Source: Patescibacteria group bacterium
GTDB lineage: Bacteria; Patescibacteriota; Minisyncoccia; Phycocordibacterales; Zambryskibacteraceae
NCBI GenBank assembly: GCA_004322205.1
Contig: SCSN01000008.1
Coordinates: forward strand, 82,370 to 118,038
Direction: 5' to 3'
Length of the DNA: 35,669 bases
Shown piece by piece: positions 9,273 through 19,738 of this stretch. A model generated the notes under the pieces. That model worked only from the letters and a program-made list of their open reading frames with translations, was not told the DNA's origin and did no database searches. Every line of letters starts with the position of its first letter. The stretch's first letter is position 1. Both the position numbers and the translations under genes were made by a program.

Positions 9273-12200
9273 TTTCGATGCCATCGTTCTGCGGCTCGCC
9301 TCACCCGAGAGAATCCGTGAGTGGTCGTTTGGAGAGATTACCAAGCCGGAGACAATCAACTACCGCACCCAGCGCAGCGAGCGCAACGGTCTTTTCGACG
9401 AGAAAATTTTTGGCCCGGACAAGGACTACGAGTGCTACTGCGGGAAGTACCGCGGCATTCGCTACAAGGGCATTGTCTGCGAAAAGTGCGGCGTAGAAAT
9501 TACTCGCTCCATTGTGCGCCGCGAACGCATGGGGCATATTGAGCTTGCTTCGCCAGTCTGCCACATTTGGTTTCTCAAAAGTATGCCTTCCCGACTCTCT
9601 CTCATTCTCGGTATCCCCGCCCCGGATTTGGAAAAGGTGGTATATTTCGCCGGCTACATCATCACCAAAATTCACGAGGATGAGAAAGGGCGGGTGCTCA
9701 AGGACCTTGATTCTGAACTGAAAGCTAAAATCAAAAACCTTCAGGATGAAAAGTCAAAAGAGGCACTCCGGGAACTGCATACCACCACCAAGCGCGACAT
9801 TGAGAGTCTCTCGGAGGGCAAAGTGCTTGATGAGATTTCGTATCACAACTACTCACTCCGCTACGGCACGATGTTTGAGGCGGGAATCGGAGCAGAAGCC
9901 ATATACAATATTTTGAAAAAAGTTGATCTCGGGAAGCTCCTCGATTCTTTGGAGAAGCAAGTTGATAATGCCAGTGCCCTGGAGACGCCGAAACTCACCA
10001 AGCGCATCAGTTTGGTGAAGCAGATGATCTCTGCCGGTATCCGACCGGAATGGATGTTTTTAACCCGCATTCCCGTCATCCCTCCGGCGCTGCGTCCCAT
10101 GGTGCCGCTTGACGGCGGGCGCTACGCCACCTCTGACGTCAACGATCTCTACCGCCGTGTTATTAACCGCAACAATCGGCTGAAGAAACTCAAGGATATT
10201 AATGCCCCGGATGTCATTTTGAGAAACGAGAAAAGAATTCTCCAGGAGGCGGTGGACGCTCTCATTGATAATTCCATTCGCCACGGCAGCGCTCTCTCGG
10301 GAGTGAGTTCGCCGGCCCAGCGCCGGCCGCTCAAGTCCCTGGCCGACAACCTCAAGGGTAAGCGCGGCCTCTTTCGCCAGAATTTGCTCGGCAAGCGGGT
10401 TGATTATTCCGGCCGCTCGGTCATCGTGGTTGGTCCTGACCTTAAACTGAATGAGTGCGGACTGCCCAAACATATGGCTCTTGAGCTCTTCCGCCCCTTT
10501 ATCATATCCGAGCTTCTCGGCAAAGAGCTCGCTTACAACATCCGCGGAGCAAGCCGCCTGATTGAGGAAGGAATTCCAGAAGTCTGGGCGATTCTTGAGG
10601 ATGTAATTGCCGGCAAGTATGTTCTTCTCAATCGCGCTCCGACTCTCCACCGTCTGGGCATTCAAGCCTTCAAACCGGTGCTTATTGAAGGAGACGCCAT
10701 TCAAATTCATCCTTTGGTCTGCACGGCTTTCAACGCCGACTTCGACGGTGATCAGATGGCGGTGCACGTCCCGCTCTCCGACGAAGCGCAGCTTGAGGCT
10801 CGCGAGATCATGGCCTCCGACAGAAATATTCTCAAACCCGGCAACGGCGAGCCGACAGTCTCTGCCAAGATGCTCGACATAGTTCTGGGCTGCTTCTGGA
10901 TGACGCGCATCATCCCCGACGAAAAAGGGGAAGGGAAAATTTTTTCGACGCCCAATAGCGCTATTACCGCCTATGATTTCGGGGCAGTGGGGTTCCGGGC
11001 GGCGGTTAAGGTCCTTGCCACCGAGACCGAGAAGTACAAGGTGTTTGAAGGAAAACTTTTTGAGACCACGGTCGGGCGGCTCTTGTTCAACAGCGTCTTG
11101 CCGAGGGACTATCCCTTTGTCAATCAGGAGGTTGACCGCAAGAAAATGGCTGTGCTGGTGGATGACTTGATTGAGCGATACGGAGTCGAGAACATTCCGC
11201 CCATTCTCGATAGGATAAAGGCTTTTGGTTTCAAGTACACAACACAGGCTGGCATCACTTGGGGGATTGATGATGTCCAGATTCCAACAGGCAAAGCCGA
11301 GATTGTCAGGGCGGCAAAAGCTAAAGCCCTCGAAGTGACAGAGCAGTGGAGTGCCGGTCTTCTTTCGGAAGAAGAGCGGCTTCGCAAGCATACCGAGATT
11401 TGGCATGCCGCCAAGGGCGAAGTGGAAAAGCTCGTCCCCGAGACTCTCGATAAAAAGGGATCAGTCTATGACATGCTTGGCTCTGGGGCGCGGGGTTCTG
11501 TGAATCAGCTTACCCAGATGGCGGGCATGAAGGGTCTCATTGTAACCACTGCCGGCGAGACCATTGATTTTCCAATTCTCTCCTGCAGCAAGGAAGGTCT
11601 GACCCCTCTTGAGTATTTCATTACCACCCATGGCTCACGCAAGGGACTCACCGACACTGCTCTCAATACTGCCAAGGCCGGCTATCTCACTCGCCGGCTC
11701 TTCGATGTGGCCCAAGATGCCATTATTACGGAGGAGGACTGCGGCACCAAGGAGGGAATCCGCATCACCAAGCTCAACTCGGTGGGTATTGAAACATCTC
11801 TTGCCAAAAATGTTCAGGGCAGATTTCTTGCCGCGGACGTGACTGGGGAGAACGGGGAGGTGATTTTTCGAAGAGGCTATTTCCTTTCCAAGCGCGATGC
11901 GGCGCTTCTGGAATCGAAGGGCGTTGCCGAAGTGACTGTGCGTTCGCCGCTCACCTGCAAAACTCTGCCCGGCGTCTGCATCCGCTGCTATGGAGCGGAT
12001 CTCGGCAAGCATAAGATTGTTGAGTTGGGCGAGGCGGTGGGAACGGTGGCGGCGCAGGCGATTGGCGAGCCGGGCACCCAGCTAACCTTGAGAACTTTCC
12101 ATGCCGGAGGAACGGCAACTGTTGGAGGTGACATCACTCAAGGGCTCCCTCGGGTTGAAGAAATCTTCGAGAACCGCAAGCCCAAAAACCCGGCAGTTAC

Positions 12201-12879
12201 AAGCCATATTGACGGAGTGGTGACAGAAGTCACTAAGGTCGGAGCGGACAAGATGATTGTCATCGTGCCGGATGAGAAGTTGAAGTCCAAAGAGCGTGCG
12301 GAATATCTCATCGCTCCCAATCGCACGATTCTTGTCGCCGTGGGCGAGAAAGTTATGCGAGGACAAATTCTTACTGATGGCTCCGCCGATCTCGGTGAAC
12401 TCTTTCGCTACGCCGGTCGCAACGATGTGCAGGATTATATTATCCGCGAGATTACCAAACCCTACGAGCTGCAGGGCGAACCGGTTTCTCGCAAGCACAT
12501 TGAAGTTATCATCCGGCAAATGTTCTCTCGCCGAAAAATCAAGGATGCCGGTGATACGGCCTTTACCAGAGGCGAGACTGTCGAGACGGCGCAGCTCGCC
12601 GCCGAGAACTCGCGCGCCAAGGAGCGAGGCGGCAGAGAAGCGAAGGCTGAAGTTGTTCTCATGGGCATTACCGAGGTCTCGCTTGGCCGCCAGAGTTTTC
12701 TTTCCGCCGCCTCCTTCCAGCACACTACTCGAGTGCTCATCGCTGCGTCAGTCAAGGGAGTTACCGACAATCTCGTGGGGCTTAAGGAAAATGTTATCAT
12801 TGGAAGACTTATCCCGGCGGGGACCGGTTTTGCAGGCAGCCCAAAGAGTGCAATGATCGCCAATTTGCAGACGCGCTGA
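9247..12879 (+). CDS. rpoC: DNA-directed RNA polymerase subunit beta'
   Basis: CYCGKYRGIRYKGIVCEKCGVEIT zinc site, NADFDGDQMAVHVPLS, AAQAIGEPGTQLTLRTFHAGG; overlaps rpoB 3' end (alternative ATG at 9265). Confidence 0.98.
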   Translation: MKSNHDMNNFDAIVLRLASPERIREWSFGEITKPETINYRTQRSERNGLFDEKIFGPDKDYECYCGKYRGIRYKGIVCEKCGVEITRSIVRRERMGHIELASPVCHIWFLKSMPSRLSLILGIPAPDLEKVVYFAGYIITKIHEDEKGRVLKDLDSELKAKIKNLQDEKSKEALRELHTTTKRDIESLSEGKVLDEISYHNYSLRYGTMFEAGIGAEAIYNILKKVDLGKLLDSLEKQVDNASALETPKLTKRISLVKQMISAGIRPEWMFLTRIPVIPPALRPMVPLDGGRYATSDVNDLYRRVINRNNRLKKLKDINAPDVILRNEKRILQEAVDALIDNSIRHGSALSGVSSPAQRRPLKSLADNLKGKRGLFRQNLLGKRVDYSGRSVIVVGPDLKLNECGLPKHMALELFRPFIISELLGKELAYNIRGASRLIEEGIPEVWAILEDVIAGKYVLLNRAPTLHRLGIQAFKPVLIEGDAIQIHPLVCTAFNADFDGDQMAVHVPLSDEAQLEAREIMASDRNILKPGNGEPTVSAKMLDIVLGCFWMTRIIPDEKGEGKIFSTPNSAITAYDFGAVGFRAAVKVLATETEKYKVFEGKLFETTVGRLLFNSVLPRDYPFVNQEVDRKKMAVLVDDLIERYGVENIPPILDRIKAFGFKYTTQAGITWGIDDVQIPTGKAEIVRAAKAKALEVTEQWSAGLLSEEERLRKHTEIWHAAKGEVEKLVPETLDKKGSVYDMLGSGARGSVNQLTQMAGMKGLIVTTAGETIDFPILSCSKEGLTPLEYFITTHGSRKGLTDTALNTAKAGYLTRRLFDVAQDAIITEEDCGTKEGIRITKLNSVGIETSLAKNVQGRFLAADVTGENGEVIFRRGYFLSKRDAALLESKGVAEVTVRSPLTCKTLPGVCIRCYGADLGKHKIVELGEAVGTVAAQAIGEPGTQLTLRTFHAGGTATVGGDITQGLPRVEEIFENRKPKNPAVTSHIDGVVTEVTKVGADKMIVIVPDEKLKSKERAEYLIAPNRTILVAVGEKVMRGQILTDGSADLGELFRYAGRNDVQDYIIREITKPYELQGEPVSRKHIEVIIRQMFSRRKIKDAGDTAFTRGETVETAQLAAENSRAKERGGREAKAEVVLMGITEVSLGRQSFLSAASFQHTTRVLIAASVKGVTDNLVGLKENVIIGRLIPAGTGFAGSPKSAMIANLQTR

Positions 12880-12922
12880 GAGTGAGTGCGCTGACACCCC
12901 GCTCGATTGAGGAATTTCTCTT

Positions 12923-14668
12923 ATGTCTTCAACAGTAGAGCAAATCAAAGAGAAACTCGACGCGGTGGAAGTCATCGGCTCCTACGTCAAGCTCGAGAAA
13001 GCGGGCAGCAGTTTCAAAGCCAAATGCCCCTTTCACAATGAGCGAACACCTTCCTTTTTTGTTTCTCCCTCGCGGGGAACATATTATTGCTTCGGCTGCG
13101 GGGCGAAAGGAGACATTTTTACTTTCGTTCAGGAATTTGAGCGCACGGATTTCCCCGGCGCCCTACGTCTTCTTGGAGAGAGGGCGGGTGTGCCAATCGA
13201 GTGGGAGCGGCGGGAGGAGAGAGGCGAGCGTGAGCGTCTCCACCAAGCCCTTGAAGCGGCGGCGCGGTTCTTTGAAGAAAAGCTCACAGAACGCAGAGAG
13301 GCAAAGGATTACCTTGCCTCGCGAGGCGTGCGCGAGGCAACGGTGAGATCGTGGCGCCTCGGTTGGGCGCCGAATGAGTGGCGAGAGCTCAAAGAACACC
13401 TCGGCGGCGTTCGCGGGTTTAGCGAAGCGGAGCTTGTCTCGGCAGGACTTATAAAAAAAGGAGAAGCAGCCGCTACTTCGTATGATCTCTTTCGCGGCAG
13501 GATCATTTTTCCTATCTTTGACAGCGCCGGGCGGGTCATTGGTTTTAGCGGCAGGACTCTTCTGGAGCGCGAAGGTGTCCCCAAATACTTAAACACGCCT
13601 GACACCGCCGTCTTCCACAAAGGCGAGACTCTCTACGGTTTGCATCGGGCAAAAAGTGCCATTCGGCTCAAAGATTACGCGATTTTGGTTGAGGGGCAGA
13701 TGGATCTTCTCGCCTGTCATCAGGCGGGATTTGAGAATGCGGTGGCAACCTCCGGCACCGCTTTCACCGAAACCCATGTGCGGCGTCTCCAGCGCATTTC
13801 CAATAAAATGATTACCGGCTATGATGCCGACTCCGCCGGTTTTACCGCCGCCAAGCGCAGTGCCGAACTCGCTCTTTCTCTCGGCATGGAGGTAAAAATT
13901 GCCGCTCTGCCGCGCGGCTCTGACCCCGCCGAGCTTATCCAAACAAACGAGAGTCTCTGGAAGAAGTGTCTCAAGAGTTCCAAGCATCTCATCGAGTTTT
14001 ACTTGGACCATTTGCTCGAAACAGTTACTGATTCGCGCCGCCTTGGCAGAGAAATTGAGGCAAAAATCTTACCCTATGTTGCTCTGCTGCCGAGCTCTGT
14101 TGAACAATCGCACTTTGTTGCTCTCATTTCGAAGAAAGCAGGTATTCGGGAGGAAGCTCTCTGGAATGATCTTAAGCGCGTCCCTGCCCCTCAACTTTCC
14201 GGAACTTATAATGCCGGCGGGACAACTATTCTTGGTCAAGAGGAGGAGAAAAGAAAAACTCCGGTGGAGCGCAGAATCATCGGCATTGTTTTTTGGCAAG
14301 AAGGGTTGGCCGAGCCGGTGGTCGATACCCACGAGATTCGCACTGCACTTGTTGGCTTAGCCGGCGAGCCGCACGTAAAAGAGCTTTTTTCCGCTCTTCT
14401 GCCCGAGAAAGATACACTCATCTTTGAAGCCGAAGCCTATTATGAAAATGAGATAAAGCTCAAGCGGGAAGTTGACGAACTGTTTATTCATTTTGAGGAG
14501 GACCTTCTCCGGGAGCAGTTTGTCCGCGCTATGAATGAGCTTGAGAGAGCTGAAGGAGCCAAAAATGAAAACCAGGCGCGAGAGCTTCTCTCCCGCTGCC
14601 AGAGCATCTCTGTTCGACTGGCAGAGCTTTCAAAAAAGAAGCTAAACGAGACCGCCGAGGTTCATTGA
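12923..14668 (+). CDS. dnaG: DNA primase
   Basis: N-terminal zinc finger CPFHNERTPSFFVSPSRGTYYCFGCGAKGD; toprim LVEGQMDLLACHQAGFENAVATSGTA, GYDADSAG. Confidence 0.97.
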   Translation: MSSTVEQIKEKLDAVEVIGSYVKLEKAGSSFKAKCPFHNERTPSFFVSPSRGTYYCFGCGAKGDIFTFVQEFERTDFPGALRLLGERAGVPIEWERREERGERERLHQALEAAARFFEEKLTERREAKDYLASRGVREATVRSWRLGWAPNEWRELKEHLGGVRGFSEAELVSAGLIKKGEAAATSYDLFRGRIIFPIFDSAGRVIGFSGRTLLEREGVPKYLNTPDTAVFHKGETLYGLHRAKSAIRLKDYAILVEGQMDLLACHQAGFENAVATSGTAFTETHVRRLQRISNKMITGYDADSAGFTAAKRSAELALSLGMEVKIAALPRGSDPAELIQTNESLWKKCLKSSKHLIEFYLDHLLETVTDSRRLGREIEAKILPYVALLPSSVEQSHFVALISKKAGIREEALWNDLKRVPAPQLSGTYNAGGTTILGQEEEKRKTPVERRIIGIVFWQEGLAEPVVDTHEIRTALVGLAGEPHVKELFSALLPEKDTLIFEAEAYYENEIKLKREVDELFIHFEEDLLREQFVRAMNELERAEGAKNENQARELLSRCQSISVRLAELSKKKLNETAEVH

Positions 14669-14692
14669 GATAAGAAAACTGTCACTTATGAT

Positions 14693-15937
14693 ATGAACAA
14701 AAAACAGAAAACAAAAAACAGGAAACGCTCTTTATTAAAGAAAAGTTCCCGGCGACCGATAAGAAAGGCGGGAGCAAAAAAGGTGCGGAAGGCTGTCTTA
14801 GGCCGCAAACTTCCCCCCAGAGGTTTCAGGAAAATAAAAGGGAGCCCGGCCTCTCTTCGTCGAGCGGAAGAGTTGGAGAGCAAGGTAAGGAAACTCTTGG
14901 CCCGCGGCAAGGATAGGGGATTTGTCACCTACGACGAGATTTTGCGGGAATTCCCGACGATTGAAGATGATATCGTCTTTCTTGAGAGTCTATACGAACG
15001 CCTGCACATTTTTGGCATTGATGTTCTCGAGGGCGGCGGATTGCTCGACCTCACCAAGAATATTCCCGAAACTGGAAAAGAGTACAGCTTCAGCAGGAGC
15101 GATTCATCATACGATTCAATTCAAATGTACCTTAAAGAAATCGGTCAGTATCCCCTGATTACCGGGGCGATGGAGAAAGAGCTTGCCAAACGCATTGAGG
15201 CGGGAGATTTGGAAGCTAAAAATCTATTGGCTCGCGCTAACCTGCGCCTGGTTGTTTCCATTGCCAAAAAGTACGTCGGCCGCTCACCGGATTTGACTCT
15301 GCTTGATCTTATTCAGGAAGGCAATTTGGGGCTTTTTAAGGCGGTGGACAAGTTTGACTGGAAAAAGGGCTATAAATTCTCGACCTATGCCACTTGGTGG
15401 ATTCGGCAAGCTATCACCAGAGCTTTGGCTGACCAGTCGCGCACCATCAGAGTTCCTGTTCACATGGTTGAGACTATTGCCAAGTACAAGCAGGTTGTGC
15501 GTCGTCTGACCCAGGATTTGGGGCGCGATCCTCTGCCTGAAGAAATCGCCGCCGAGATGAATCTGGACGTTGAGAAAATTTACCAGATTGAGAAAATTGA
15601 CCAGGGCACGGTTTCACTCGAGACGCCGGTCGGAGACGAGGATGACGGCAAAAGCAAGCTCGGCGATTTTCTGGCTGATGAAAAAATTCTCTCTCCTGAT
15701 CAAGATTCTTCGCGTCGCATCATTGCCGACCAGGTTCGCGAGATTCTCGGCGATCTTCCTCCTAAAGAAAGAAAGATTCTTGAAATGCGGCATGGTCTCA
15801 TTGATGGCATAACACATACTCTCGAAGAGGTGGGCAGAGTTTTCGGTGTGACTCGCGAACGCATCCGCCAGATTGAAGCCAAGGCGCATGAAAAGATACG
15901 ACAGCACGAGAGGATAAACAGGTTGAGGGGGTACTAA
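14693..15937 (+). CDS. rpoD: RNA polymerase primary sigma factor (sigma-70)
   Basis: Region 2 [63 protein letters not shown]; region 4 [25 protein letters not shown]-rich N-terminus. Confidence 0.97.
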   Translation: MNKKQKTKNRKRSLLKKSSRRPIRKAGAKKVRKAVLGRKLPPRGFRKIKGSPASLRRAEELESKVRKLLARGKDRGFVTYDEILREFPTIEDDIVFLESLYERLHIFGIDVLEGGGLLDLTKNIPETGKEYSFSRSDSSYDSIQMYLKEIGQYPLITGAMEKELAKRIEAGDLEAKNLLARANLRLVVSIAKKYVGRSPDLTLLDLIQEGNLGLFKAVDKFDWKKGYKFSTYATWWIRQAITRALADQSRTIRVPVHMVETIAKYKQVVRRLTQDLGRDPLPEEIAAEMNLDVEKIYQIEKIDQGTVSLETPVGDEDDGKSKLGDFLADEKILSPDQDSSRRIIADQVREILGDLPPKERKILEMRHGLIDGITHTLEEVGRVFGVTRERIRQIEAKAHEKIRQHERINRLRGY

Positions 15938-16023
15938 CTTAAATAATCGAAATTCGGAACCTGAAGCTCAAGGAGCAAAACCTCCTAAATCGAGAACAAA
16001 GGGTAGATCAACTTTTCAAAAGA

Positions 16024-16067
16024 CACAGAATCTTACAGTCGTAAGATTTTGTGCTTGTTTCTTTTTT
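16024..16067 (+). terminator. Intrinsic terminator downstream of rpoD
   Basis: CACAGAATCTTAC-agtc-GTAAGATTTTGTG then cttgtttctttttt. Confidence 0.85.
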
Positions 16068-16189
16068 AGATATATAAGGTAAAATTGGTTCTTGCTAGTC
16101 TCCACTCTGTTCATTAGTATATCATATATTGTATATTAAGAAGTAGGAGTTTTGGAATCGGGGTCTGGTTTAGAAAGTCTCCAAATGAA

Positions 16190-16220
16190 AAGCGCCGTGC
16201 CCTTAGACACAGCGCTTGGT
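16190..16220 (-). terminator. Terminator-like hairpin for the minus-strand membrane protein
   Basis: Minus strand: AAGCGCtGTGtctaagggCACgGCGCTTttc. Confidence 0.5.
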
Positions 16221-16241
16221 CCTATTTTCATAGAGTTCTAG

Positions 16242-17012
16242 TTACTCAATTCCCATCTCCTTCTTGAACTTCCCTAGCGCCTCCTCTGCAGCGTCTGTAA
16301 TCTGATGCCGCAGAGACATTGCCATGGAAGCGGCAAGGTAGCCGCCAGCAATGCCGAGAATGCCCAGGAGCCAGTCCAGCTTGCCGCTCCAGAGATCTCG
16401 GACGAGCCTCCTGGCTGGAGTTTCCGGAGGGAGAAGCTGACTCGCGTCGTGCTCGGGCATTAGGCCAAAAATCGTGGCCAAGCCCGCCGCGACAAATCCT
16501 ACGGTCACTAACCACAGAAGAACAAATCCGAGTCGCCGCGCCAGACTCATCTCCCGGAAGATCAGCTTCCGGAAACGAATCTCTCTCCAAGCTCGAAGAG
16601 TTCGCTCGAGCTCCTCCTCTTCCTGCCTTAGGAGTAAAATGAGCTTCTCCACTACGATCTCGCTTGCATCCTTTGGGTGAAGCATGTCCTCTCGCCCTCT
16701 CCTGATGTCGTTGAGCAATTCTTCCGCGTCAACGATTATCGTCTGCTTTGCTCTTGTCACGAGATGGTAGAGAAGAAAGAGCAGAGCAAACTGGAGCAGG
16801 GTCGATAAAGCAACGGTGCTCCATAACCATACGGAGTTGGTGTCCGGGTTGGTGAAGAGAAGTATGTTCCGGATGACTAGGGCGGCTAAGAGAGGAACTC
16901 CCATGGCCGCCGTCAGGATTGCCAAGAATACTCTCTCGCCGGTTTTGGTGAGAAAGTGAGGCCGGTTGCGAGGGTCCTCGAAGCGTTCTCTGAACTTGCG
17001 AAACCAACTCAT
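16242..17012 (-). CDS. Multi-pass membrane protein of unknown function
   Basis: SD aggaggatacATG; two pairs of hydrophobic segments separated by a charged helical region. Confidence 0.75.
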   Translation of the reverse strand: MSWFRKFRERFEDPRNRPHFLTKTGERVFLAILTAAMGVPLLAALVIRNILLFTNPDTNSVWLWSTVALSTLLQFALLFLLYHLVTRAKQTIIVDAEELLNDIRRGREDMLHPKDASEIVVEKLILLLRQEEEELERTLRAWREIRFRKLIFREMSLARRLGFVLLWLVTVGFVAAGLATIFGLMPEHDASQLLPPETPARRLVRDLWSGKLDWLLGILGIAGGYLAASMAMSLRHQITDAAEEALGKFKKEMGIE

Positions 17013-17128
17013 GTATCCTCCTGGTGTCTGTCTAGGTGAGAAGTGCTAGTCTATTAGCATAATAAACTATTCATGGTTTTTGTCAATAGGAAAAGAGAAG
17101 TTGCGCGGCCGTATGCTAAAATTCACTC

Positions 17129-17242
17129 ATGTCCGAGGCAGTTTTTAAAAAACTCTACTCCTCGCTCAATACCGAGCAGAAAAAAGCGGTTGATACCATT
17201 GAAGGTCCGGTCATGGTTACTGCCGAGCTGTGTACAGTATAG
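17129..17242 (+). pseudogene. 5' fragment of a UvrD/PcrA/Rep-like superfamily 1 helicase gene
   Basis: MSEAVFKKLYSSLNTEQKKAVDTIEGPVMVTAELCTV*: Q-motif (LNxEQKKAV) and the strand leading to Walker A (GPVMVTA), then stop. Promoter intact (TGC-TAAAAT-6 nt-ATG). Confidence 0.7.
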
Positions 17243-17280
17243 ATAAAGTAACAAAAACCCCCCTATGTTATATTCCTTGC

Positions 17281-18099
17281 ATGAGCCGTAAACAGTATCC
17301 AATAAAACACTGGAGCTATTCGTCTCTTATTACATATCTGCGAAATCCACTCGCTTGGCATAAGCGCTATGTTGAAGGCGTGTATGACATACCAGCGACA
17401 CCCACATCGATCGTGGGGCGTGCGGCTCATGCGGCGCTCAAGCATTTTTACAGCGGATTTTCAAAAGATGAGGCTATTCTGGTTGGTCTTGAATATCTAA
17501 AAAGCACAGCTGATTTTGAGATTAACTTCGGAAAAGCCACATCACTTGCTGCCAAGAAGAAAAAACGCCGAGCTATGGAGGTGGAATATCATCGGGCAAT
17601 ATCATTTTACTTAGCGCGACCGCCGCGGCACAAGATACTTGGCGTTGAGGTGAAAGCGTTCGCACACATCCCCGGCATTGCAGTTCCAGTCAAGGCAGTA
17701 TCGGATCTCGTGGTTGTGTCGGGAGTTTATGCGAGCGCAGTGGATATTGTCGATCATAAATTTGTCAATTCATATAGCCTGTCCGAAATTGATAATCCTC
17801 TCTTTATGATGCAGGCGCTTTTCAACTACTACACCGTGCTGTCTGAATTCAAAAGGCCCGTCAAGAGATTTATCGTCTACGAGTGTAAGAGAAAGAAAAA
17901 CACAGACGGAAGGTCACAACTGCGACGGCACATTATCGATTTCGAGAAACATGCGGAAGAGTTTGCACTCTTCCACCGCCTACTTGCTGATACAACCGAA
18001 GATATTCGCAAGCGCAAGGTATTTTTGCCTAATCCATCCGATATGTTTGAGGGCAAGAACTCACTCGATATTTACCGGTGGGGGATCGCCGACAAGTAG
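17281..18099 (+). CDS. PD-(D/E)XK nuclease superfamily (RecB/Cas4-like) protein
   Basis: WSYSSLITYLRNPLAWHKRYVEG... VGRAAHAALKHFY... SAVDIVDHKFVNSYS...; preferred ATG at 17281 with TGT-TATATT 6 nt upstream. Confidence 0.7.
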   Translation: MSRKQYPIKHWSYSSLITYLRNPLAWHKRYVEGVYDIPATPTSIVGRAAHAALKHFYSGFSKDEAILVGLEYLKSTADFEINFGKATSLAAKKKKRRAMEVEYHRAISFYLARPPRHKILGVEVKAFAHIPGIAVPVKAVSDLVVVSGVYASAVDIVDHKFVNSYSLSEIDNPLFMMQALFNYYTVLSEFKRPVKRFIVYECKRKKNTDGRSQLRRHIIDFEKHAEEFALFHRLLADTTEDIRKRKVFLPNPSDMFEGKNSLDIYRWGIADK

Positions 18100-18140
18100 A
18101 GAGATACCGCTCTTGCGAGGCGGCTATCTACAGAACCGTG

Positions 18141-18173
18141 CAAGATGAGACCCTGTATGCAAGGCTCATCTTG
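18141..18173. terminator. Bidirectional terminator-like hairpin between convergent nuclease and dsbA-like genes
   Basis: CAAGATGAG ... CTCATCTTG; overlaps the dsbA-like stop codon. Confidence 0.6.
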
Positions 18174-18900
18174 ACTTAATATTTACAAGCGCCGTATCAA
18201 TGACTATTTTTAGAGCGTCGTAAGCTTGAGCGCCTTGGATAGAGACTTTTTGACCGTCTTTGGTGATGAGAACGCTGTGAGGCGTGCCGCGGCCGCCGGA
18301 GCGGACGGCGTCTTCGTAATCAGACTGAACCTTGTCGGCATGGCGGCCGCTCGATAAACAGCTTTCAAACTTTTTGACGTCCAGCCCGACATCTTTGGCA
18401 ATTTTGGGGAGCTCTACCGGGTCCAGACCGTTATTGGAGGGAGTGCGCAGGAAAATAAGGTCAAGGTATTCCCAGAACTTGGCGTTGCCGCCGAGCTCTG
18501 CCGCGCATTCTGTGGCTTCGGCTTCTTTTCGCGCCTTGCTGTGGAGAGCGTCAAGAGGGAAATGACGATAAACCCAGGCTACCTTACCCTCTTTGCCGTA
18601 ATCGCTTATGACACGCTTCAGTGTCGGGTGGAATGTCTTGCAGAATGGGCATTCGGTATCGGAGAATTCGATGATTACAACAGAGGCGTTGGGATTACCG
18701 AGAATATGATCGTCGGTGCTTAGCGGGTTGACGGTAATTTCCTCAAGATTGGAGAGAGCGCTTTTCCCAGCATCGGTTCTAATTTCCCTCGGGTTTGCTG
18801 TCTTGGCAAAGTAGATTCCTATTCCAACAAAGGCGCCGGCAATTATAATGGAGAGAGGAATGAGCAGTGGATTATGCTTTGTCTCTTGGTTGGGATCCAT
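18166..18900 (-). CDS. DsbA-like thiol oxidoreductase (thioredoxin fold), membrane anchored
   Basis: N-terminal TM; VVIIEFSDTECPFCKTFHPTLKRV (CPFC active site); GGRGTPHSVLI (cis-Pro). Confidence 0.9.
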   Translation of the reverse strand: MDPNQETKHNPLLIPLSIIIAGAFVGIGIYFAKTANPREIRTDAGKSALSNLEEITVNPLSTDDHILGNPNASVVIIEFSDTECPFCKTFHPTLKRVISDYGKEGKVAWVYRHFPLDALHSKARKEAEATECAAELGGNAKFWEYLDLIFLRTPSNNGLDPVELPKIAKDVGLDVKKFESCLSSGRHADKVQSDYEDAVRSGGRGTPHSVLITKDGQKVSIQGAQAYDALKIVIDTALVNIKSR

Positions 18901-18936
18901 TCGGCTAGTATAACATACTATGATAGGCTAGAGTTC

Positions 18937-19725
18937 ATGACGTTTGGTGAAGGTATACTCCTCGGCGCTGTACAGGGTCTTACGGAATTTATTCCCGTCT
19001 CCTCTTCCGGTCATCTTGTGCTCTTACACCTCTTGGGCGGTCCGACCTCTTTAGATCTAGCCATTGACGTTCTTCTTCAGCTCGCTTCAGTGCTGGCGGT
19101 GATTATCTATTTCCGCCGTGACCTTCTTCGTCTCATCCAATCCCTTGGAGTTGAAGCGAGAGATGAAGCAAAGGGTGGCAGAACGCTTCTCTTGGCGCTC
19201 GTTGCCGGGACCATCCCCGCTCTAATCGCCGGACTTCTGCTTGAGGATGTAATGGAAACAGTGTTTAGAAGCGGAGCCACAGTTGCGGTGGCGCTTCTTT
19301 TCGGCAGTGCTCTTATGTTTCTTGCCGAGCGGCGGGCGAGGCAGGGTGAGGCGCTCTCTCCCCGGAAGGGATTTTTGGTGGGGCTCTTTCAGGCGCTGGC
19401 GCTCTTGCCGGGGGTTTCGCGCTCGGGGGCAACGATTTCAGGCGGACTGCTTGTCGGTTTTTCGCGGGAAGAAGCAGTGCGCTTTAGTTTTCTTCTCTCC
19501 ATTCCCATTCTTTTGGGAACGGGGTTAAAAAAATTATGGGATCTGTTGTCCACCGGTTTACTTTTTTCTCTCGGTCTGCCGCTTATTGTTTCTTTCGCAC
19601 TCTCTTTTCTTTTCAGCCTGCTCTCTATCCACTTTCTTATTTCGTATTTGAAAAAACACAGCCTCAACATTTTTATTGTCTATCGGATTCTGATTGCTGC
19701 ACTCATTTTTATTCTTCTAGTGTAA
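18937..19725 (+). CDS. uppP: Undecaprenyl-diphosphatase
   Basis: GAVQGLTEFIPVSSSGHLVLLHLLG, LPGVSRSGATISGGLLVGFSREEAVRFSFLLSIPI. Confidence 0.95.
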   Translation: MTFGEGILLGAVQGLTEFIPVSSSGHLVLLHLLGGPTSLDLAIDVLLQLASVLAVIIYFRRDLLRLIQSLGVEARDEAKGGRTLLLALVAGTIPALIAGLLLEDVMETVFRSGATVAVALLFGSALMFLAERRARQGEALSPRKGFLVGLFQALALLPGVSRSGATISGGLLVGFSREEAVRFSFLLSIPILLGTGLKKLWDLLSTGLLFSLGLPLIVSFALSFLFSLLSIHFLISYLKKHSLNIFIVYRILIAALIFILLV

Positions 19726-19738
19726 AACATAATGTAAA

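Noticed and set aside
10060-11406. 448-aa antisense ORF opposite rpoC
   Set aside because: Sits fully inside a certain rpoC; composition looks like codon-bias mirror sequence with no recognisable domain.
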